A stretch of 64,000 nucleotides of DNA, taken from positions 558,001 through 622,000 of the forward strand of contig NZ_CP159483.1 in the NCBI RefSeq assembly GCF_042140245.1, written 5' to 3'. The notes beneath the pieces were generated by a model, which saw nothing but the letters and a program-made list of their open reading frames with translations, did not search any database and was not told the DNA's origin. Every line of letters begins with the position of its first letter. The stretch's first letter is position 1. The translations under genes and the position numbers were made by a program. Below are positions 43,460 to 51,970 of the stretch, piece by piece. Source of the stretch: MH13 sp042140245 (lineage in GTDB: Bacteria > Pseudomonadota > Alphaproteobacteria > Rhizobiales > MH13).

Positions 43460-44824
43460 TTAAGAGGCTGGCTGGACGCGACGCACGGCAACGCCATCGC
43501 CAGCATCGGTTAAGCGCGAAGTGACAATTTCTGCACCATCGAGGCTGATATCGTCGACGGCGCGAACCAGGGCATGCGACCCATCCCAGGCAACCAGTTC
43601 CACATCACGGCGCTGCAAGCGGTCGTCCACAACAGTGAACAGATGATCTGTGTTGTAGAGAGCCGTTTCCGGTATGCGTATTGTGTTGGAGAAGGCCTGA
43701 TCGGCGAGTGACACCGATACGAAAGCACCGGGTCGCAGGTTAGCCGTCATCTGTTCGGTGTCCAGGCGACCGAACAAGGCAACCCCACCGGAGGCCGCAG
43801 AGATATCGGAGTCTAAGCGATCAATGGTGCCTGCCAGCTGCACATCCTGGCCACCCGTCGACCAGGTGACCGTGATGGGACGCCCGATTAGTGGCTCGAC
43901 CTCACCGGTCAGACGACCGAATTGGCTGTCGGAAAGGGTGAAACGGACATTGAGTGCACTGTCATCATAAATGGTCGCGACAGCGTCATTGACGGAGATG
44001 AGACGACCGATTTCGACGCTTTCAGATCGAATGACCCCGGCAAATGGAGCCAAAAGCGTGGTGCGTTCAAGATCGCGTTCGGCCTGTTGTAGGCGCCATT
44101 CCAGCCGCGCGATCTGGGCGCGTAGCTGGTCCAGACGTGCTTCTTCAACGCGCAGATTGGCTTCGCGCTGATCCACGGCCTGTTGGCGCTGAGAAAGCGT
44201 AAGCTGGCGAGCTTCAAGATCACGCTCAGTGAGTTGACCGCGCTCGACGAGCTGACTTGCACGGGCAAGATCCCGCTCTGCCAAGTTAACTTGTTCAACA
44301 GAACGGGCTAGCTGATCACGCTCCAAACCGGATCGTGCTTCGGACTCAGCACGGCTGGCGCGCGCCTCGGCCAAATTGGCCTCTGCCTCAACAACTGCGC
44401 CCTCATAAGAGAAGCGGTCGATCTCAACCAATGGCGCGCCGGCATCGATGCGTCGACCGGCCTCCAGATTGGGGTGCACACCTGTGATCTCGCCTGCAAC
44501 AAGGGCGCGAAGGTCGACCAAGCGACCTGCTACCACTTCACCGAAAACACGGATGGTGGGGCTGTGGGTGGCCACCTGCGCTGTTTGGGTCAGCACCGGC
44601 ACTTGCCGCTCAACAGCCGGGCGCTGCGGCACCTCTGGCCTGCTATCGATCAAGCGCTGCATCACCGTGACTGCGCCTGCAACAATGGCAATGGCCAGCA
44701 CTGCCGAAATCATCGTCTTGCCAGCAACCCACAAAGGAGAAGTGGCGCGCGTTGCTTGCGGCTCCTCCACCGTTACAAGCTCGGTCTCGTCATCACGGGT
44801 CGGATTAAGATCCGGATTCAGCAT
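43460..44824 (-). CDS. RND efflux periplasmic adaptor (membrane fusion protein)
   Basis: A 454-residue HlyD-like adaptor anchored by one N-terminal helix (AGKTMISAVLAIAIVAGAVTV), with a lipoyl/hairpin layout: a strand GRLVDLRALVAGEITGVHPN, a long coiled-coil hairpin rich in Glu, Arg and Gln (about 140-250), then beta-barrel GRPITVTWSTGGQDVQLAG. It links the downstream permease to the outer membrane. The start is uncertain: ATG 44824 is the only in-frame ATG near the N-terminus, and a TTG lies seven codons upstream. The operon is adaptor then permease, with no outer-membrane gene. Confidence 0.9.
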   Translation of the reverse strand: MLNPDLNPTRDDETELVTVEEPQATRATSPLWVAGKTMISAVLAIAIVAGAVTVMQRLIDSRPEVPQRPAVERQVPVLTQTAQVATHSPTIRVFGEVVAGRLVDLRALVAGEITGVHPNLEAGRRIDAGAPLVEIDRFSYEGAVVEAEANLAEARASRAESEARSGLERDQLARSVEQVNLAERDLARASQLVERGQLTERDLEARQLTLSQRQQAVDQREANLRVEEARLDQLRAQIARLEWRLQQAERDLERTTLLAPFAGVIRSESVEIGRLISVNDAVATIYDDSALNVRFTLSDSQFGRLTGEVEPLIGRPITVTWSTGGQDVQLAGTIDRLDSDISAASGGVALFGRLDTEQMTANLRPGAFVSVSLADQAFSNTIRIPETALYNTDHLFTVVDDRLQRRDVELVAWDGSHALVRAVDDISLDGAEIVTSRLTDAGDGVAVRRVQPAS

Positions 44825-44933
44825 GGCATTAAGCTCATCGCGCAAAAAAGGGCTGGTGTCCGTTTACGATGCCAACCGTGCCACAGATGCTCTCAAAGCG
44901 AGAGTTAAAGATTGGTCATCTTGGTGTTGATGC

Positions 44934-44970
44934 AAAAAGGTCGGCCAAACCGTTGGTTTTGACCGACCTT
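44934..44970 (-). terminator. Intrinsic terminator of the argD-argF-hslO unit
   Basis: Read leftward: AAGGTCGG ... CCGACCTT forms an 8-bp perfect stem with an inner AAACC-AAC-GGTTT stem, followed by a T-run (plus-strand AAAAA at 44934-44938). It starts 14 bases after the hslO stop codon. Confidence 0.75.
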
Positions 44971-44983
44971 ATTACTGGTGCCG

Positions 44984-46039
44984 TTACATCGCTTCGTAGG
45001 TGGTGGGATCGAAACGATACTGCTTGGAACAGAACTCGCAGGTCACCTCGATGGCCCCATCCTTGATCATGCCCTCATCGGGATTGTCTCCGAAGGTCTT
45101 AACCGTTGCTTGCACGCGCTCAGCGGAGCAGGTGCAGCTCTCGCGAACCGGCATGGCCTCAAACACGCGCACCCCACGCTCATGGAACAAACGGTAGAGC
45201 AACTGATCGGAACCGACTTGCGGATCAACCAGTTCAGCGGCTTCGATGGTGCCGATCAATGCCTCTGCTTCGCGCCAATGGTCGGGCTGATCAACAGACA
45301 TGTCGGTGCCCGTTTCGCCATTTGGATCGTCGCCAGGATGCAAGTCCTGCACTGGAAGTTGGCTTGTGTCGCGTGGCAGATACTGGGCGAGAAATCCGCC
45401 GGCCCGCCATTTGGCTTTGCCTGCATCGCCGCGATCCACCGTCTGCGCTACAGCTAGGCGCACAAGCGTTGGAATCTGTTCCGATTGCAGGAAGTAGGCC
45501 TGCGCCATTTCCTCAAGGCTCTTGCCCTGCATGGCCACCACACCCTGGTAGCGGTTCATGTGGGCGCCCTGATCAACCGTCAGCGCCAGATGGCCTGCGC
45601 CCAGCAGCTCTGAGGGCTCGGTTAGACCGGCAGCAACGGCTTCTTCCAAACGTGCATCATCGAACCGTGCCATCGCACGCACCGCATCGGGTGTTTGGAA
45701 ATCGACCACCAGAAGGGATACCGGGCCATCGCCTTGGGCTTGGACGATGAAGCGACCATCAAATTTGAGAGCTGTGCCCAAGAGCAGCGTGAGTGCAACC
45801 ATCTCTGCGAGCAAGCGGGCGACGGGCTGTGGGTAGTCGTGACGATCCAACAGATCATCAATGGCGCCACCAAGGCGGATGACGCGGCCGCGCACATCCA
45901 GCTCTTCTACCGCAAACGGCATAACATGATCATCGTCGCTGGCGTGAAAACTCGCTGGCGCACGTGACGTGGGCTGGGACAACAGGTTGGGCTGCCCGGT
46001 GGGATCGGTCCCGCCGGAAGAAGGTGGGTTCGGTGTCAT
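44984..46039 (-). CDS. hslO: Redox-regulated chaperone Hsp33
   Basis: Holdase chaperone switched on by oxidation and heat. The 351-residue protein contains the N-terminal core (VRGRVIRLGGAIDDLLDRHDYP, at about residues 47-68) and the C-terminal zinc switch with both pairs intact, ESCTCS and CEFCSKQY. Start is uncertain: ATG 46039 (MTPNPPSSGGT) is used, but ATGs at 46051/46054 are in frame, and none has a clear ribosome site. It is the last gene of the conserved argD-argF-hslO order and is followed by a strong terminator. Confidence 0.93.
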   Translation of the reverse strand: MTPNPPSSGGTDPTGQPNLLSQPTSRAPASFHASDDDHVMPFAVEELDVRGRVIRLGGAIDDLLDRHDYPQPVARLLAEMVALTLLLGTALKFDGRFIVQAQGDGPVSLLVVDFQTPDAVRAMARFDDARLEEAVAAGLTEPSELLGAGHLALTVDQGAHMNRYQGVVAMQGKSLEEMAQAYFLQSEQIPTLVRLAVAQTVDRGDAGKAKWRAGGFLAQYLPRDTSQLPVQDLHPGDDPNGETGTDMSVDQPDHWREAEALIGTIEAAELVDPQVGSDQLLYRLFHERGVRVFEAMPVRESCTCSAERVQATVKTFGDNPDEGMIKDGAIEVTCEFCSKQYRFDPTTYEAM

Positions 46040-46171
46040 GGGGTGTCTCATCATGGGAGAAAGGAGGCGCCAAACCATGCGACGCCCTGTTATCCGATAA
46101 GATAGTGAGGCAGGTCCAGAATCCAAGCCACATCACTGAAGCCGCTCACCAGGGGCGATCTTGTGTCTGCG

Positions 46172-47086
46172 CTACTCGACCAGACCGAAACACCAAGCCA
46201 GGACCCCCTTTTGGGCGTGCAGGCGGTTTTCTGCCTCATCGAACACGACCGACTGTGGACCATCAATGACGCTGGTTGTCACCTCTTCCTCGCGATGGGC
46301 AGGAAGGCAATGCATGAAGAGCGCGTCAGGGTTGGCGCGGGCCATCAAGCGGTCATTCACTTGATAGGGCGAGAGAAGGTTGTGGCGACGCTGCGCCTGG
46401 TCATCACCCATGGAAACCCAGGTGTCAGTGATGACAAGATCGGCACCCTCAGCGGCGGCATCCGCGTCAGTTGTGACTTCCAGCTTGGCCCCTGCAGCAT
46501 GGGCCTTGGCAACCACATCGTCGCCCAGAGCCATTTCGGGTGGCGAGGCGACCACAATGGTCATATCGATATGAGCCGCGGCGTGAATCCAACTGGTCAA
46601 AACATTGTTGGTGTCACCGGACCACATGACGCGCTTGCCCGCCAGTGAGCCCCGATGTTCCTGATAGGTCATGATATCGGCCATGACCTGGCAAGGATGC
46701 GAGATCTTGGTCAGTCCATTGATCACCGGCACTGTGGCATGCTCGGCGAGACCGGTAAGCAGATCATGGTCGAGCGTACGGATCATGATGCCATCGACCA
46801 TGCGCGAAAGCACTTTGGCCGTGTCGTGTACGCTCTCGCGTTTGCCAAGTTCAATCTCAGCGCCAGTGACCATAAGCGTCTGTCCGCCGAGCTGGCGCAT
46901 GCCGACATCAAACGACACGCGGGTGCGCAGTGAAGGCTGTTCGAACACAAGCGCCAGCACTTTGCCGTCCAATGGCTTGTCGGCGGTGCCAGCTTTCAGC
47001 GCACGCTTGCGGGCATGGCCATCGGCAAGAACCGCCTCAAAGGTGGTGTTGGAAAGCGTATCAATATCAAGGAAATGACGGGTCAT
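46172..47086 (-). CDS. argF: Ornithine carbamoyltransferase
   Basis: Makes citrulline from ornithine and carbamoyl phosphate in arginine synthesis. The 304-residue protein has the carbamoyl-phosphate motif as PSLRTRVSFDVG (Leu in place of the common Thr of STRTR), HPCQVMADI, and the ornithine-binding FMHCLPAHR near the end. DTWVSMGDD is the usual SMG loop. It follows argD by 54 bases, in the same direction. Confidence 0.96.
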   Translation of the reverse strand: MTRHFLDIDTLSNTTFEAVLADGHARKRALKAGTADKPLDGKVLALVFEQPSLRTRVSFDVGMRQLGGQTLMVTGAEIELGKRESVHDTAKVLSRMVDGIMIRTLDHDLLTGLAEHATVPVINGLTKISHPCQVMADIMTYQEHRGSLAGKRVMWSGDTNNVLTSWIHAAAHIDMTIVVASPPEMALGDDVVAKAHAAGAKLEVTTDADAAAEGADLVITDTWVSMGDDQAQRRHNLLSPYQVNDRLMARANPDALFMHCLPAHREEEVTTSVIDGPQSVVFDEAENRLHAQKGVLAWCFGLVE

Positions 47087-47140
47087 AGGTGTCAGCCCGG
47101 TTGCAAGAGAAAACGAAGGGTTAGGCGTTGGGCGCGCTTG

Positions 47141-48376
47141 TTAGGACTGGCGCGCATCATCCAGCTGGCGGGCGGTCTCTTCCAGCACATCCATGGCAAA
47201 CGCGATATCATCGCGTGTGATGATCAATGGCGGAAGCAAACGCACCACATTGTCGCCAGCGCCTACCAAAAGCAGACCCTGGTTGCGCGCAGCGGCCACA
47301 ACGTCGCCAACGGGGATTGCGCATTTAAGGCCCATCAAAAGGCCCTCGCCGCGTACCTCGGTAAAAATGTCGGGATAGAGGTCAATCAGTGCACCCAGGC
47401 TTTGAGTCAAATCGCGCGCCCTCGCTTGCACAGTGTCCAAAAACCCTTCTTCAAGCACAACATCCAGAACCGCGTTCCCAGCCGCCATGGCCATGGGATT
47501 GCCGCCATAGGTGGTACCGTGGGTACCTGGAACCATGGCCGCAGCAACCTTAGCTGTCGCAAGGCACGCTCCGAGCGGGAAACCACCGCCAATGCCTTTG
47601 GCCACCGCCATGATGTCTGGCTCAAAGCCAAGCCGCTGGTGGACGAACAAATGGCCAGATCGACCAACACCGGTTTGCACCTCGTCAAGGATAAGGAGCA
47701 CACCATGCTTGTCGCATGCTTCACGCAAGCCGCGTAGGCATTGGTCCGGCACCGAGCGCACACCACCTTCCCCTTGAATGGGCTCGATCAAAACTGCCGC
47801 ACAATCCTCGCGCGCTATGGCCTCGTTGAGCGCATCATGGTCACCGAAACCAAGGTTTTCAAACCCAGGGGCCGCCGGACCAAACCCTTCAAGGTAAGAC
47901 GGGTTGCCACCCGCAGCGATGGTGGCCAACGTCCGGCCATGAAAGGCCCCCTGGAACGTGATGATGTTCACCCGTTCAGGCTGGCCCTGGTCAAAGTGGT
48001 AGCGCCGTGCGGTCTTGATCGCGCATTCCAGAGCTTCAGCCCCAGAGTTGGTAAAAAACACTTTTTCGGCGAACGTTGCATCGCAAAGCCGTTGTGCGAG
48101 GCGCTTGCCACCATCGATCTGGAACAAGTTCGATGTGTGCCACAGCTTCTCCGCTTGGCTCTTGATGCTATCAACCAGATGGGGATGCGCATGGCCAAGT
48201 GCGTTGACGGCAATGCCGGCAACAAAATCCATGTAGCGTCGGCCATCTTCATCGAACAGCCACACACCTTCACCGCGAACGAACGTCTGCGGTGTGCGGT
48301 TGTAGGTACCAAACAGTGGATTGTCGTCCGAGCTGTTCGTGGATGATGTCTGGTCGACGGGCAGTGACTGCGCCAT
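47141..48376 (-). CDS. argD: Acetylornithine aminotransferase
   Basis: PLP-dependent class III aminotransferase of arginine (and possibly succinyl-diaminopimelate) synthesis. The 411-residue protein shows FVAGIAVNALGHAHP, FTNSGAEALECAIKTAR, FHGRTLATIAAGGN, LILDEVQTGVGRSGHLF and the PLP lysine in DIMAVAKGIGGGFPLGA. It opens the argD-argF-hslO unit. The leader is unusual: hairpins with T-runs lie 30 and 135 bases upstream (listed separately), which could attenuate expression. Confidence 0.95.
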   Translation of the reverse strand: MAQSLPVDQTSSTNSSDDNPLFGTYNRTPQTFVRGEGVWLFDEDGRRYMDFVAGIAVNALGHAHPHLVDSIKSQAEKLWHTSNLFQIDGGKRLAQRLCDATFAEKVFFTNSGAEALECAIKTARRYHFDQGQPERVNIITFQGAFHGRTLATIAAGGNPSYLEGFGPAAPGFENLGFGDHDALNEAIAREDCAAVLIEPIQGEGGVRSVPDQCLRGLREACDKHGVLLILDEVQTGVGRSGHLFVHQRLGFEPDIMAVAKGIGGGFPLGACLATAKVAAAMVPGTHGTTYGGNPMAMAAGNAVLDVVLEEGFLDTVQARARDLTQSLGALIDLYPDIFTEVRGEGLLMGLKCAIPVGDVVAAARNQGLLLVGAGDNVVRLLPPLIITRDDIAFAMDVLEETARQLDDARQS

Positions 48377-48404
48377 GGATACGTGCCCCCTTTGTGGGCC
48401 ATCG

Positions 48405-48447
48405 AAAAAACGGTCAGCGCATCAAAGATGCGTTTTTGTACCGTTTT
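48405..48447 (-). terminator. Terminator-like hairpin in the argD leader
   Basis: On the minus strand: ACGGT, internal loop, CGCATC-TTT-GATGCG, internal loop, ACCGT, then six T residues (plus-strand AAAAAA at 48405-48410). It ends 28 bases before the argD ATG. The plus strand also has a short T-run at the far side. It could be an attenuator for argD or the end of an upstream small RNA. Confidence 0.5.
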
Positions 48448-48514
48448 GTTGCGAACGAAAGGGGCGACAACAGCTGAATTTTGCCTGACCTTAGGGCAGG
48501 TCCAATGTCGACCC

Positions 48515-48541
48515 AAAAAAGAAACGGCCCTATGCGGGCCG
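48515..48541 (-). terminator. Intrinsic terminator upstream of argD, minus strand
   Basis: CGGCCC-TATGC-GGGCCG (48525-48541), a perfect 6-bp G+C stem, is followed leftward by TTTCTTTTTT (plus-strand A-rich 48515-48524). No minus-strand gene precedes it, since gcrA runs rightward from 48905. Confidence 0.6.
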
Positions 48542-48548
48542 AGCCCTT

Positions 48549-48568
48549 GCTGTCTAGCATTTTTTTTC
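48549..48568 (+). terminator. Weak terminator-like element, + strand
   Basis: TGCT-GTCT-AGCA followed by T8 (48561-48568). The stem is only four pairs, but together with the G+C hairpin just before it (48525-48541) it could end a rightward transcript from the argD side. Confidence 0.3.
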
Positions 48569-48600
48569 GCTACCCTGTCAAATTTCTAAGTCCTTCTAAC

Positions 48601-48681
48601 GACTCAAGAAACCAGAGGTTTTCCCCGGAAACGGCGGATCTTGTTCACTTTTTTTTAACCTCTGACTCTTGTCACCGATTC
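48601..48681. promoter_or_regulatory. GANTC (CcrM) site cluster upstream of gcrA
   Basis: Three GANTC sites in 81 bp: GACTC at 48601, GACTC at 48664 and GATTC at 48677. By chance one is expected per about 256 bp. GANTC is methylated by CcrM, and GcrA acts at methylated GANTC promoters, so this supports feedback between methylation and gcrA expression. Confidence 0.5.
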
Positions 48682-48904
48682 AACCACTGGTGTAGCTCTA
48701 ATGGCGAGGGCCACGAGATGTGGTGGCTGTTTATCATGGACCTGGCAATCACGTGAGCCGTGCCTGCAGAGTGAGAGCACTCTGGCGCGTGCCGTTGGTT
48801 TTTGCCGATTGCCAGTTCGTGACGAAGGTAAGTTTTGAGTTTTGGGGCGGGTTTGCGCGGTTCTCCAGAAGAGTTGCGCTGCACATGTGCGGAGGAAACG
48901 ATCG

Positions 48905-49450
48905 ATGGCTTGGACAGATGAACGTGTCGAAGTGTTGAAGACAATGTGGCTGGGTGGGTCGAGTGCGAGCCAGATCGCAGCTGCTCTTGGCGATGTCACG
49001 CGCAACGCCGTCATCGGTAAAGTGCATCGGTTGGGCCTATCGGGTCGCGGCAAGCCAACATCCACAGCAACGCCGCGCGCACGCAAGCCACGCGCACCTT
49101 CGTCTGGCACATCACGCCCAAGGCGCAGCACGACAACCGCACGCGTTGGCGGCGGGGCTGGCGTCTCAGTTGGGGCAACAGCGCTTAAATCCGATGAGAT
49201 GGCCGTTGCCACTCTTGAGCAAGCACCCGTCGCTCGCGGCAATGTTGATCTGGTGTTGGTTGGTGAAAGCCCAAAGCTTTCCATTCAAGAACTGAAAGAA
49301 GACACCTGCCGTTGGCCAGTTGGTGATCCGATGAATGATGACTTCCACTTTTGTGGCCGTTCAGCGCTCGATGGACAGCCTTATTGCGAATATCACTGCG
49401 GGGTAGCCTTCCAAGCGCCGAATGAACGACGGCGCGACCGGAACCGATAA
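48905..49450 (+). CDS. gcrA: Cell-cycle regulator GcrA
   Basis: Alphaproteobacterial transcription factor that binds sigma-70 RNA polymerase and promoters bearing methylated GANTC. The 181-residue protein has the N-terminal DNA-binding domain MAWTDERVEVLKTMWLGG, then ASQIAAALGDVTRNAVIGKVHRLGLSGR (about 20-47), a disordered Thr/Arg-rich linker, and the C-terminal sigma-interacting domain with EDTCRWPVGDP, FCGRSALDGQPYCEYHC. ATG 48905 has GGAGGAAA upstream. The long upstream region includes three GANTC sites. It is convergent with phoB. Confidence 0.95.
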   Translation: MAWTDERVEVLKTMWLGGSSASQIAAALGDVTRNAVIGKVHRLGLSGRGKPTSTATPRARKPRAPSSGTSRPRRSTTTARVGGGAGVSVGATALKSDEMAVATLEQAPVARGNVDLVLVGESPKLSIQELKEDTCRWPVGDPMNDDFHFCGRSALDGQPYCEYHCGVAFQAPNERRRDRNR

Positions 49451-49497
49451 AACTCCCAGCATTGCTTCACACAGCGCGCCCTTCTCGTTTGGCAAAA

Positions 49498-49514
49498 GCC
49501 CGAGGGGGCGCGTT
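49498..49514 (+). terminator. Possible gcrA terminator
   Basis: GCCC-GAGG-GGGC followed by GCGTTTTCGTTT, with AAAA on the left. It lies 47 bases past the gcrA stop and 23 bases before the phoB stop on the opposite strand. Confidence 0.4.
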
Positions 49515-49536
49515 TTCGTTTCTGGTCTGCTGAGTT

Positions 49537-50253
49537 CTAAGCAGACTGGCGCGTTGGGTTCTCTTGGAACCGATCATCAAAGGCATAGCCTGCGCCACGC
49601 ACGGTACGGATGGGATCGCGAGCACGGCCCTTGTTGATGGCTTTGCGCAAACGACCGATATGCACATCGACGGTGCGATCATCGACATAGACATCATGAC
49701 CCCAGACGCCGTTGAGCAGTTGCTCACGTGAAAACACGCGGCCTGGAGTGCGCATCAGAAACTCCAACAGCCGAAACTCGGTCGGACCGAGATGGATTTC
49801 TCGCTCTTGACGGCGAACGCGATGGGTTTCCCGATCAAGTTCGATGTCGCCAACCGTCAAAGCATTGGTGATGAGCTCTGGGCTGCTACGACGCAGAAGC
49901 GCTTTGATCCGCGCCGCCAGTTCTGGGATCGAGAACGGTTTGACCACATAATCATCGGCACCGGTTGTCAGGCCGCGCACACGCTCGGCCTCTTCACCGC
50001 GGGCGGTGAGCATGATGATGGGCGTTGAGCTGGTTTGCGCCCGTGAACGGATGCGGCGGCAAAGCTCGATGCCCGACAGTCCAGGCAACATCCAGTCGAG
50101 CAGAATGAGATCAAATGTGCGCTCTTGTAGACGCGTTTCAGCGTCATCGCCGCGCATAGCCACATCAACATCGTAGCCAAGTGCTTCGATGTTGTACTTC
50201 AGAAGCTCCACAAGTGGTGCTTCGTCCTCAACGATCAGAATGCTCGGTTGCAC
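49537..50253 (-). CDS. phoB: Phosphate response regulator PhoB
   Basis: OmpR-type activator of the Pho regulon. The 238-residue protein has a receiver domain with acidic cluster VEDE, phospho-acceptor Asp in LILLDWMLPG (about residue 53), and VVKPF; the winged-helix domain contains RTPGRVFSREQLLNGVWG and TVDVHIGRLRKAI. It is the last gene of the minus-strand cluster phoR-pstS-pstC-pstA-pstB-phoU-phoB, 18 bases after phoU. It should act on the Pho box in front of pstS and so on its own operon. Confidence 0.95.
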   Translation of the reverse strand: MQPSILIVEDEAPLVELLKYNIEALGYDVDVAMRGDDAETRLQERTFDLILLDWMLPGLSGIELCRRIRSRAQTSSTPIIMLTARGEEAERVRGLTTGADDYVVKPFSIPELAARIKALLRRSSPELITNALTVGDIELDRETHRVRRQEREIHLGPTEFRLLEFLMRTPGRVFSREQLLNGVWGHDVYVDDRTVDVHIGRLRKAINKGRARDPIRTVRGAGYAFDDRFQENPTRQSA

Positions 50254-50271
50254 GGGCTACCTCAACGTCGC

Positions 50272-50991
50272 TTAGTTGGGCCGGTTTGGCTCGGACACTG
50301 CCGTGCCGAGCTCATCCTGCTTGGGTCGGTTTACCGCCATCATCTCGCCGGTCCGCGTGTAGATCGCCCGTTCGGCAATGTTGGTGGCATGGTCGCCGAT
50401 GCGCTCAAGGTTCTTCGCGCAGAACAGCAAGTGCGTGCAGGAGGAAATGTTGCGCGGATCTTCCATCATGTAAGTCAGAAGCTCGCGGAACAGAGAGGTG
50501 TAGAGCGCGTCGATTTCCGCGTCATGGCGCCAAACATCTTCCGCTTTGGCGGTGTCGCGTTCCACGAACGCCTCAATGGACCGTTTCAACTGGCCAAGCA
50601 CAAGGCGCGAGAGGCTATCGACACCATGCGCCAAGGTGCGCTGTTGGATCGTGCCATCAATGATGAGCGCGCGCTTGGCGATGTTTTTTGCCAGATCGCC
50701 CACGCGTTCCAAGTCTTGGCTAACGCGCATTGATGAAACAATCACACGCAGATCATCGCCCATGGGCTGGCGACGGGCAATCAGCAGAACGGCATCGCTT
50801 TCAATCTTGCGATCGGCTTCATCCACGCGATCATCATCGGCAATCACACGTTCGGCTTCATCGCGTGCGCCGGTCATCAGGGCGTCGACGGCAAGCTCCA
50901 CAGAGCGCTCGGCCCAACCGGCCATCTGCGCCAGTTCCAGCAAGAGGTCACGCAAGTCGGTGTCAAACGCGGTAACGATATGTTTGGTCAT
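50272..50991 (-). CDS. phoU: Phosphate transport regulator PhoU
   Basis: A 239-residue, six-helix bundle of two PhoU repeats that links PstSCAB flux to PhoR and represses the regulon when phosphate is plentiful. The family metal-site sequences are visible: DDRVDEADRKIE in the first repeat and CAKNLERIGDHATNIAE in the second (E/DxxxD clusters). It lies between pstB (65 bases) and phoB (18 bases), as usual. Confidence 0.95.
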   Translation of the reverse strand: MTKHIVTAFDTDLRDLLLELAQMAGWAERSVELAVDALMTGARDEAERVIADDDRVDEADRKIESDAVLLIARRQPMGDDLRVIVSSMRVSQDLERVGDLAKNIAKRALIIDGTIQQRTLAHGVDSLSRLVLGQLKRSIEAFVERDTAKAEDVWRHDAEIDALYTSLFRELLTYMMEDPRNISSCTHLLFCAKNLERIGDHATNIAERAIYTRTGEMMAVNRPKQDELGTAVSEPNRPN

Positions 50992-51056
50992 TCAAGAAGC
51001 TCCTTTAGAGCCATCCAAAAGCATTGGTGTTCTGACTATACAGCAGAACAGTTCAC

Positions 51057-51926
51057 TTAGCCGAAACGCCCGGTGATGTAGTCGCGGGTGCGGTTGTCAC
51101 GCGGATTGGTGAAGATCTGATCGGTGGCACCGACTTCAACCAAAATGCCCAAGTGGAAAAACGCGGTGCGCTGAGAAACGCGCGCAGCTTGCTGCATCGA
51201 GTGGGTGACGATGACGATGGTGTAGTTCTCACGCAGTTCGTCAATCAGCTCTTCCACTTTAGCCGTCGCGATTGGATCGAGCGCTGAACAAGGCTCATCC
51301 ATCAGCAACACTTCCGGTGATGTTGCAATGGCGCGGGCGATGCAAAGGCGCTGCTGCTGACCACCCGAAAGACCGGTGCCAGGCGCTTCGAGGCGATCCT
51401 TGACCTCATCGAACAAGCCTGCCTTTTGCAAGCTCGTGACCACAATTTCTTCCAGATCGTTCTTGTTGTCCGCCAACCCGTGAATCCGAGGACCATAGGC
51501 AACGTTTTCAAAGATCGATTTTGGAAATGGGTTCGGCTTTTGGAACACCATGCCAACGCGGGCACGCAGCTCAACCACATCAATGGAAGGGTCGTAGATG
51601 TCCTGCTCACCGATCGTGATTGTGCCTTCCATCCGCGCGATATCGATGGTGTCGTTCATGCGGTTGAGGCAGCGCAGAAAGGTTGACTTGCCGCAGCCAG
51701 ATGGCCCGATGAGCGATGTAACTTGGCGTTCGCCAACATCTAAGTTGATGTCGAACAGAGCTTGCTTGTCACCATAGAAAACATTGACATCAACGCCCTT
51801 CATTTTGACGGATTCTGGTGGAGCGTCGGTGATGGTGGTTCCTCCTGGCAGGACATCGCCAGTGGGAGCAGCAACAGGCGCAGTGGGCGCAGTGTTGCTT
51901 TCTCGGACGGTTTGCGTGGTCGACAT
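51057..51926 (-). CDS. pstB: Phosphate ABC transporter ATP-binding protein PstB
   Basis: ATPase of the high-affinity phosphate importer. The 289-residue protein has Walker A GPSGCGKST, signature LSGGQQQRLCIARAIA, Walker B VLLMDEPCSALDP and the H-loop IVTHSMQQAARVS. A disordered Thr/Pro/Ala-rich N-terminal extension of about 40 residues precedes the ABC core. It follows pstA by 44 bases. Confidence 0.96.
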   Translation of the reverse strand: MSTTQTVRESNTAPTAPVAAPTGDVLPGGTTITDAPPESVKMKGVDVNVFYGDKQALFDINLDVGERQVTSLIGPSGCGKSTFLRCLNRMNDTIDIARMEGTITIGEQDIYDPSIDVVELRARVGMVFQKPNPFPKSIFENVAYGPRIHGLADNKNDLEEIVVTSLQKAGLFDEVKDRLEAPGTGLSGGQQQRLCIARAIATSPEVLLMDEPCSALDPIATAKVEELIDELRENYTIVIVTHSMQQAARVSQRTAFFHLGILVEVGATDQIFTNPRDNRTRDYITGRFG

Positions 51927-51970
51927 GGCGATGTCTCCTTGGGGTGCCGTTTACTCGATACGAGGCGCGC

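Larger units (their letters stand above)
48377..48904. other. Structured 528-bp intergenic region, argD to gcrA
   Basis: No convincing gene lies here between the divergent argD and gcrA starts. It holds at least four stem-loops between 48405 and 48568, of which two have minus-strand T-runs and one a plus-strand T8 run (listed), CCTG-x-CC/GG-x-CAGG near 48485-48501, an 8-bp inverted repeat CAGAGGTT/AACCTCTG at 48613-48664, and three GANTC sites at 48601-48681. The left part fits a leader or small RNA; the right part is the gcrA control region. Confidence 0.45.
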
